Origin: Acanthopleura granulata
Lineage: Eukaryota > Mollusca > Polyplacophora > Chitonida > Chitonidae
Direction: 5' to 3'
NCBI GenBank assembly: GCA_016165875.1
Contig: JABBOT010000004.1
Span: 10,020,889 to 10,084,888 of the forward strand
DNA length: 64,000 bases
Part shown: positions 43,464 to 53,500 of the stretch, piece after piece
Layout: the number at the start of each line of letters is the position of its first letter
How positions within the stretch are numbered: position 1 is the first letter of the stretch
Program-made: the position numbers and the translations under genes
Notes under the pieces: model-generated
Told to the model about the DNA's origin: nothing
The model's database searches: none
The model's input: the letters and a program-made list of their open reading frames with translations, nothing else

Positions 43464-44556
43464 GAAATCACTAGCACAAAGGGCATAAACAAAGCACCAA
43501 AGTGAACTTTGGTCGAGACTAGAAGATGTATTTGTGGGGGAAAAAGGTGAGCCAGGAATTAACCACCGCCCAAGGTGCCTAATAAATTTCCTGACTTAAA
43601 CCCATGAGAATTAACAAGCGAGAGCTGCGATTAAACATCTTTGAGCGAGTGATAGCTCGGTGAACATAAAAGAAAAGTTACACACATTTATTTATTTATT
43701 CATTTAATCGGTATTTATTTATTTATAAATTTTAAATAATTTAATAATTTAAATAATAATTCTGAAAAGCTTTGTAATCTTTAAAATTGATACTGGAGTT
43801 GTTCTAACAGCCTTCATGTAAGCAGCTGTATTTTTTCAATAAATTGTTCTCACCTATAAGAATAACCAGACAACCAAACACTGACTCTGTTAAAGGTGAT
43901 AGGTTAACACCGTAGCGTTAGTGCTAAAATATACAAAAGTTCTTCCAGTGGAATCAGTATCATATTTATATTATAAAAGAAATCAATTTTTAATACAGTG
44001 ATAAATGTTGTCTGATAGAAACACATGCAGCTACCTTAGGCATGTACTCGTGACACGGCATTAAGTTATTGCTATAAGGCCTGAAAAAGGTACCACCTGT
44101 TATTAGTAATTTATCGAAACAGTTTCATGTGAGGTTAAGCAATGCAGACGCTTGAAAGTTTTTCGACATACTGTAAGCACTCCTTCAAACACCTTTCCCC
44201 CCGCTGATTCATTATCTTCGGGCAACGATGGTAATAAGTGTATAGGAAAAATTAACGAACGCTTAGGTATAATCACGTTACAGAAATGTAACCGCAGGTC
44301 GTCAGAAGTGTATTTGTAAGCACATCTGTCACAGATGACATATTCAGGTTAATTAAGTTGAACAAACTTTTATTTGGGCTTTCTCATTTATAATTGAGAA
44401 GATGTAAGATTGACTTGGGTTTTTTGTGTTTCTTTAATTGTTGTATTACCTGCCTTTTTACCTTGCTAACTCATGCATTACATGGTCCACTTTTTCAGCT
44501 AGCCCATCCTTATCTTTACAATATAGGCCACAAGCCTCCGCAACAACAGAGAGAGG

Positions 44557-44584
44557 ATGGCCACCATGGTTACTGTCATGTCGA
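44557..44584 (+). CDS. FC3 exon 1: start exon
   Basis: ATG GCC ACC ATG GTT ACT GTC ATG TCG A followed by GTAAGTTT. The ATG at 44566 has the context gccaccATGg. Starting at 44578 would leave ATG TCG A, the same 7-nt phase-1 exon seen in FC1 and FC2. Confidence 0.5.
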
Positions 44585-47500
44585 GTAAGTTTAATTACAG
44601 TCTACTAATTGATATTATGTGGGTACTATTTTTCGCTTATAATTAGCCAGTCAACGGTTACTTAAATATCTTAGTAACTAATAATAAGAAACTTGTGCTT
44701 GTTTTAAAATTAAGTTTTAACTGTAAAATCATGTTTAGTAAAATCGTAAAAATTCAGTTGTACGTGTATGTGTACATAAGCGAAATAATGAAATGGAAGT
44801 ATTATAATTGTCATTAACCACTACGACCACACATACCACAGGACTGAATGAGCACTGACTTAGTCTTTTCCTTGGTCAGGAAGGCCTTTCTTGATTTACG
44901 ATACACTGAAAAGGGATCTAACTGGCCAATCGGTTGTTACTGAACCCCGTGGTCTCAGCCCTTTGTGTGATTACCCCTACCTGACCACTGAAATGTGGAG
45001 CATAATGTTGTCTGGGTTTTTTTTTTTTAAAGCTCGACGTGTCTGCATTATGATTATGGTCTCATTTGTGTCCAACCAATGTGTAATGGGAGTTACAAGT
45101 ATGACCTGTGATGATGACGTCATCAGTTGTCCTTGTGGCACTAGTGGAAGGAACATAGTTGTCACAATAAAGCGGTAAACCGATACTGTTTGTTTTACCG
45201 GAACACATTGTTATAGCATTCACTTTATCTGAATTCATAAATTGCCGCTTCATACTTGCCTGTTTTTTCACTTCATTTATCTAGTTTTATGGTAATCAGT
45301 TTTGTTGTTAACTGGTACTTCGATACTTAAAACCATCGACGTAGTGTTCACGCTACCCTTCTTCCGCTTCTGTCCTTTTCTATATTTATAACCCAATGTC
45401 TTTAAGCACACTGTTGATAATCAGTTGTACATTTTTCCATGCAGGTGTTTTCACACGAACACAGAGTGTGTAGCTTGTGATGGACGAAATTATACCACAG
45501 TGTCTGTCTGTGACCAGTTCCGGTATTGTAAGACTTGCTTTGCTAACAATTACGAGGGCTGCGAGTCCTGCCCTGAGGGTGTTTATGGCAAGAGGTGCCT
45601 TCATGGTAATGCGGGTCTCGGTGCTGAACAAAAGACCTACATATCCACTGTGTATAGCGTAAATGTCTATAGAGTACATACAGATTTGTAAAATAGTGTA
45701 TGTTTCCTCTTCATTCAATGAATAAACCATTTCATTTTTTACACGGTTTACACAATGCCTACAGTTTATGTTTTCCCCAACCATGTAAAGAATTTTAAAG
45801 TTTCTTTCCATAAACATTTACGAAACATAGATCTTAATATCTGAATGCATACAAGGCATGTAGGGGCCGAAGTTTAATCGAAGACTGTTGATGATAAACG
45901 AAGGCAGATTGAAATTTATCTTGCAGCGCAAACGTGTGGAGCGCCACCACCTTTAAAAAATGGATTTCATGAAGGTTCCGAGTGGGTGGAAGATGGACGT
46001 GCGCGGTACTATTGCAAGCACCAATGGATACTCACCGGAGATTTCGAACTAGTTTGTCAAAATGGAACTTGGACAGGAAAGATTCCGACGTGCGGTGAGT
46101 AAGTCTCGATGGGAATTATAGAGGTTCTTGTACTATGTATATATTATATAATATGAAAGAACACAAAATAAGGAGTAAAACCTGTGTAAATGTGATCCAA
46201 TGAAACACACACTCTCTCCGTTTTTTCGATCCTACCAACAGCGTTATTATGTGACTGGAAAAGAAAAATAAAAGGAATGGAGAAAACAACCACACTTCTC
46301 ATTACAGTGGGTAAATTATAGCCCAGACATGAAAGTAAAACCATCTTCTCCTTTTCTTATCAGAGTTAAGCTGTGGACCTCCTCCTTATTTAAGCAATGG
46401 TGAATTCGGAGCTTCAAACTGGACGGAAGGAGCACAAGCTCTTTATCGGTGCGCAGAAAACCGGTTTATACAGGGAGATTCCATCCTTGTGTGCAGCAAT
46501 GGAAAATGGAGCGGACAAATTCCAACTTGTTGTGAGTATAATACTCTGTTCCTTAAGTAACCATTACCGGTAACGTGCATGGTAACGATGAAATACAGAA
46601 TCTTACAAGAATTTCCTATGTAATCTCTTAGTTCTTTGTTGATTTGTATTGAACGTTCTTTTGGAAATCGTTCTTATATACATATTGACCTCGATTGACC
46701 TAATCACAAATTTGTTTTACAGTGGAAGGCTGTGGTCAGCCGCCAGATATGCCTAACGGTCATTATTTGGGTTCCAACTGGACGAATGGTGGGCGAGTGC
46801 GTTACTACTGTAAAGCAGGACGGTTTCTAATAGGTCATCCGGAACTGTTCTGTGATAGCAGTCGGTGGATAGGTGTTGTGCCATCTTGTGGTAAAGCCAC
46901 TATGACACTTAAATCATTATCTTGACAATTATTCATTATGAAACCCTTTTTTCATTTTCATTTATTTCTCCAGTGTAATACTTTTAATCAAGGACAATAA
47001 TTCCTGTACAAATATTGACGAGGACAGATATCCCAAGGGTTGTATTTTATAAAGGTACCATTATTGTTCAGGAATTAAACTACATGATACAAGGTTCAAG
47101 TCTATGCTGGCTTCCTCTCCTGCCGTCCGTTCAGAGGTCTGCCAGTAACCTGCGGATGGTCGTGGATTTCCCCCGAGCTCTGCCCACTTTCCTCCCACCA
47201 TAATACTGGGCGTCGTCGTATAAGAGAAATATTCTTGGGTACGGCGTAAAACACCAATGAAATAAAATAATGAAATGAATAAATAAATAAATAAATAAAT
47301 AAATAACAAAGGTGAATTTCGTATATTGCTGCTCTTTAAAGTACATGAATCCAAAGACGTGAAATGCTTTAAGTCTATGGAGACCTGCAGATGGGATCTA
47401 CATATAGCGATCGACTTTTTTAATCAATTCAGACAGATGCTAGGGTTTTAGGAAAACGTGTCTTCAGTCCGGTGGGCAATTTGTGTCATACTAGTGGACT

Positions 47501-50500
47501 TTTTTTGCCATATGTATGTTGCCTCTATAGAATTATTTACTCAAGAATATATCATTTCTCTCACGGAGGCCAGCATTACACGGTGGAAGGAAACCGGGCA
47601 GAGTTCGGCTGAAACCCACGATCATTCGCTGACAGTTTGCTGGCAGCCTTCACACATGAGGCCGAAGAGGAAGCTAGCCGGACCTGAACTTACAGCGACT
47701 ACAATGCATACACTAACCCTTATGCCGCGGAATCCCTTAGAAGTGCAATGTAGAATGCTCGAGCAGGCTAAAAATAGGCTGCTTTACGAAATCCATATTT
47801 TATATTATGCACTTAGATTATTGCGTTGTTCTTTTTTTGTTTCAGTCAAAAGCTCACTGTTATAGGGTTGAAAAATATATAATCTTTAGAAAATATAAGT
47901 AACCAATTACTTGGATTATTCTCGGTACAGCAGTTTGATGTAGCTTTTGTCATGATTAGGTTGCGGTCAACCACCGACGCTTCACAACGGACGTTATGAA
48001 GGCGACCACTGGAACGAAGGTGACAGTGTACAATACTACTGTAACAATCGCTGGGTTTTGTCTGGAGACTCCCAACTGGTTTGTCGGGACGGACTCTGGT
48101 CGGGAGTAAAACCCACTTGTGGTGAGTGTAAAAGCTGGCATCCTATATATTACGTTTTCTTCAGGATTTATATTTGTGATATTTATTGTTGTTGGGTTTC
48201 CTTTTGGAGGCCACTTTAAAAGATTTCTAAGATGAATGTGGAGGCTTTATTTTCTTTCAAAATTGCTCATATTTATACTACCAAAATATACATTCCACAT
48301 TTCAAGAGTCATCTTTCGTCATATAAATCAGTGAAAATGGTTGTTCACTTGTTAAATGTGCTTCAGTGGTTAGTTAGCAGCATATCATCTGATCACTCAC
48401 CTGATGTGAGTCAAATAACCTATACAAGATGCATTCGGTATTCAATCAGTTCATGTGCTAATTATATACATTTTTGAAACAGAGCGCATGGGTTTGAAAG
48501 TGTACACTGATGATCTTGTACTTGATAGTCGCGTCTTCAGCTTTAGGTTGCGGGCAACCACCAAACCTTCACAATGGTCGCTATGAAGGCAATATTTGGA
48601 AAGAAGGTGACAGAGTGCAATACTACTGTAACAATCGCTGGGTTTTGTCTGGAGACTCCCAACTGGTTTGTCGGGACGGACGCTGGTCGGGAATACAACC
48701 TACATGCGGTATGTAGTAATGTAATATTCACACACACATCTAAATTTTCTTTCTCCTCTGTGTTATAACACATATCCATGACTTCAACAATTCCTGAAAT
48801 TTATCGTGTTAAACAGCAAGTGATGTCATCTAGAATTTCTGTGCATATACTTATTTGTCAACGGTTTGAAGAGACTTCCATGTATTAATGCGTTATATAA
48901 CTGATATCTGCATTACGAAAGTGCAAGTAGGTTTTATGTACCTGGTGGTCTTTTCTTGTAAAAAGTACATTTAATAATTCCCATCCTGCATGATGGCATC
49001 CAAATATTTAAGTGGACTTCATATTTTCAGAAATCACCTGCCCGTCACCCGAAGGAGAAAGCATAGCGGTTAGTCCCGTGCTGACGACGTATACATCAGA
49101 CACAACAGTATCTATCAACTGTAAGCCCGGATTCACAAGTGAACAGAGTGGGCCGGTTCTTCTAACCTGTACATCAAGCGGCGTATGGGATAGATCTCAT
49201 CCAGGGTAAAAGCTATAGCTTCATGGGTCAAAGTCTCGGTGGCGTCGAAGCCGACATTCGTATACCACCCGTCCACCAAAACGGGCATTCCGGGTCAATA
49301 ATCGCAAGACCAGTTTCCCAAAAACAAGAAATAACACAAACCACCAAAATTAGCACGGATTCACACGTTAGCAGGGAACCTAGTTTAATTTAGCAGGAAA
49401 GTATAAATCATCACTCAGAAGACAAAAATGAGGGAAGAAGTGTTATCCTGACTGGAATCATATATTAAATCTTTCGACATCAGTGACTGAGGATCCGATA
49501 CAACAGTGTAGATAAGACACCTGAGAATAAAAACAATACAGACAGACCTACAGAAGGACACTCGATAGCCTACATTTTTAACAATGTTGCATGTTATGTA
49601 GAAAAATACTTTTTACGAGATTTTTCACATAACAAAGCACCTCGTATGCTTTTTTTTCGGAACTTTCAGAGTTAAGAATGTTTGTTACTTCCAGAATTGG
49701 TTTGTGTCAACCAGTTGCGGGTACGATACCTGTCACGTCATTCTTCGAATTGTCACAGCTCAACACAAGAGCAAGGGACAGATGCCTAAGGCACATATCA
49801 GAAAATGACATTTGATATTTAGGTTAAACGCTGACGTAACACGAATAATGTGCCACATTTCGTGAAATCATACACCATGTCTTTGACATATGCACATATT
49901 GTGTTTCTGTAAATGTATCCATGCATCGATTAGGTGGTTTAGAATAATCCAAAACAATATAGATATTTAGAACAAAAAATCGGCTTTGCTGACGATTCAA
50001 TATTTAAGTAATGTTTTATTTGGTCGTCTGCTTGAGATGGGTTAGCTGAACAGCGGCACATTACAAGGTCTTTACAACCCTATCACAGTGGCAGTCTTTA
50101 AGCATATGCGATCTGATATTTATTTGGTCTGCATGGGTGTATAATATCCTCTGTCTATATCTGTGTGCAGGACTGACTCGTTATATGAAATTTGTATTCC
50201 AGTTCTATATGTTTAACACAATTCTTTCTTGCGCCCTACATGCTTATGTTATTATATCCGAAGTGTGATAGTTCTTGACACCTAGTTTTTGTAGCAACAG
50301 TGTGACTTTCAAATGCCTAGATAGTAACAATTTACACGCCCTGTAACATCATGGTTTGAGAAGAATTAAATAAAAAAAGCAGCCCTGCAACATGCAATTT
50401 ATTAAATATAACTGGTCTAGAATTTGTCACGAATGTCGGATTTGTCATCACATTAAAAACACTATAAGGGGACACGGCCTCGGGGAATCAGTCCACCAGC

Positions 50501-53500
50501 AGAATCACGGTTTATGTATGAAGTTTTTATCATTTTCTAACAGGTTAGGTATCACCCCATAAACTATCCCACTGATGTTTCATGGAACTTGATCAGTTAT
50601 TGTCGAGGACTGGCTGAAGACAGCACATGAGAACTCCATGACCTGATCTCCTACGACATTTGCTAAAACCTGTCGCGATGTCCGGTGTATGCTACAATAT
50701 GTACAATCATCGATTTCCAATTAACGTTTTCATTGCCGTTCAAGTGGTTTGTTATTGTAAGAATCACCATTACCTTATGTTTGTCACATTAACCAATACC
50801 GATATTGACAGGAGGTGTGAGGTTTGTCTTTGTCGACTGTGAGTTATATTCCTTGATTGTAATTATCTACTGTAAAGAAAGAAAGAAACAATAGTGATCA
50901 AGTTTAACATGCAATATAATGATAAAGTAAGCGTCCATTCGCCTTTCGTGTCCTAAATAAATACACAGGTAGTGAATACTTTAAGTAAGAGAGACTTTAT
51001 CGAGGGTTATAAATGTTAAAGAAATATAAATGACAGTTTTTAAAACTTAAAATTAGTTGTTAGTATTATAAAATAAACCTAATGCTTATACACCCCTTTC
51101 CTATAATCCCGCAGAATTATCCTTCTAAAAGGTAACAATGTGGTTGTTATTGTCGTCTTTATACATTCTATCATTCTAAATAAATTTAACATATCAGGCA
51201 TTAATTCACGAAAATCAGCTGATCATTACAGTTTGAAATCATTGCTTAAATATTAAATAATTAATACTGATATAATTATATCTCGATCTAAACATTTAAA
51301 GTCAACATCTTTTAACTTGAATTTATTCTTTTGTGTACCATTATTTTGGGCATATTTACATGCAAAAACGATGATCAGAACGGAGTAAACTTCAAAAATG
51401 GACAGCTTATATTATGACTTACGAAGATGTGCATAAACAACTTAATGTGTAAGTTTTAGCTTAAATTTAACGGCATAGAAACATTACCGGTACTTAATTT
51501 TGCAGGTGTAGAAAGATCGCAGAATCCACAAAGAAATCGTGTTCTGTACCTGTTAGCCCAAATAACGGCCGGGTCGTGGTACGGAACAGCTTGACGGGCG
51601 TCTCCATAGGCCAGCGGTATGTATATACGATCATTCTTCCTTACGTATACGAGTTCTTAACTTGTACAGATGTTGTTTTTTTTCTTCTGTTGCTGTTGCT
51701 TAAATCGTATCTACGAATATGTCACTTAAAACAACTGCGGCTAATGGGAATGGTGAAACACCACACTTACGAGATTTCTCATATTTCACATCCTTATATA
51801 AATCACCAATACTACTGGTGTTATTTAAATTTCCATGAAAAGGTATTAAGCAATCAAACGGGCGTTATTTAAAATTGCAATCCAAAAGTTAGTCATACCA
51901 GTCATACATTTGTCTAAATTATCATCACCAAATTGTTAACAAATCATGTATGCATTATTTAAATAGTCAGTGCGGTCATGATATCATAAGCAATCTTTGT
52001 TCTGTTTCCCGGTGTAGGGCCGAATTTATATGTGACAAAGGATACAGCTTGTTCGGAATGGGATTTTCAGTGTGCCTTGGAGACGGGACATGGTCCGTTG
52101 GCACTCCTCGATGCGTTAAAGGTATATTTACAACATCCCTCTGTTGTGTACCATAAGGGTTTGAATGAAACACTTATTTTGCAAAGCTGTATAAAGCGAC
52201 CAATAGTCGGTATAGTTTAATTTTGTAAATTTCTGTGCCGCACAAAAGGGAAAATTCGGATATACATGGCGTAAAACAATTTCAATCCATTAACTTAATC
52301 TGTTTCAGAAGTCACTTGCGCTGATCCCGGAATTCCTGAAAGTGGCCAACGGTCAACTAAACTACCCAGACTGGGCGGTAATGGGGGAATCGGTGGTACT
52401 AGGCAAGGCTTTGTGATATCTAGTAACCTCTTGATCATAAGACACAATGTTATTCTGTTATATACATTTCCCTACATCATATTCCATCCCTATTTGACCA
52501 CATGTTGGCTTGACGAACGAAATGCATGAATGAGAATAATAGAGATTCGCATCCAGTATTGACCAACTTGTAAATGTTTACTTTCATGTTATCACGAAGA
52601 GCTGGATCAAGACTGCGATTAGGCCAAAGGGGATCTGCTCCAATCTCCAGAAATAGCGAACAACTTCCGTTGCCTGCTGGTCAGTTCCGGATATATACCA
52701 CTCTTTCATATTCTTGTAATTCCACATTCTACAAACTTGTTGGTCCGAATCAACGCACGTGTCAACCGTCGGGAGAATGGTCGGGTAAACAGCCTTCTTG
52801 TCAGCCAGGTGAGTAGATAAGAAAGGTTAAAAGCATGACTTCTTTGCTCAGCATCGTTTTCTGGGTTACGACCAGTTTTAATGCATTCAAATGTAAACTG
52901 AGGAGCTTTAAAATCTAACGGTGATGGCCCCAGTGTCGAACTGGCTATAATTAAGTATATGGACATAGAACAATGTGTAAATGCATAACAAAGACCATAA
53001 AGATTGACATTTTGTCAAACATAATGCATAACTATCACCAGGTTTTGGACCACAGTGATAATGTTACGCCAGTGAATTAAATGATATGAGGCACAAAGTT
53101 ATCGACCTTTTCACCGAGTTACGATATCAAAATAATCCGAGCCAAAAATTTGTCTTTATATATTTTTGGTTCGCAGCTGAAAATTTGACAATTTTAATTG
53201 ATTTATAAAAGAAAAACTCCTGTAAAACGCACTAAAGTTACGTTCGGATAAAGGACTATATACCGCTGAATGTGAAACGGTAAGAAAGATTTGTGCCGAT
53301 GTTTGAACAATTCATACATATAAACTCTGTTAGTATAAATAGGTTTAAATTGATAAAATGTGAATGAGGCAAAACCTTAAAGGATGACAAGATTTGTGTT
53401 TCACTATTACTAACATTTTTATCTCTTCAGTTTGTGGAAAACCTATGCGTCTGAAATCAGCAACAATAGTAAACGGAAAGGTGGCTCGTCGTCATGATTG

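Larger units (their letters stand above)
41890..44550. other. FC3 upstream side of the divergent spacer
   Basis: Holds a TA/TG microsatellite (42236-42292), the 168-bp inverted-repeat element at 43028-43195, an A-run (43441-43463) and AT-rich DNA. No coding exon seen before FC3 exon 1. Confidence 0.5.

Noticed and set aside
44891..45032. Extending FC3 exon 2 upstream to the start of its open frame
   Set aside because: The open frame continues upstream, but a T-rich tract and AAAG acceptor, phase match to exon 1 and comparison with FC1 support a start at 45033.
47061..47865. 97- and 135-codon frames in FC3 intron 6
   Set aside because: They run through SINE copies and read as repeat translation ([14 protein letters not shown]).
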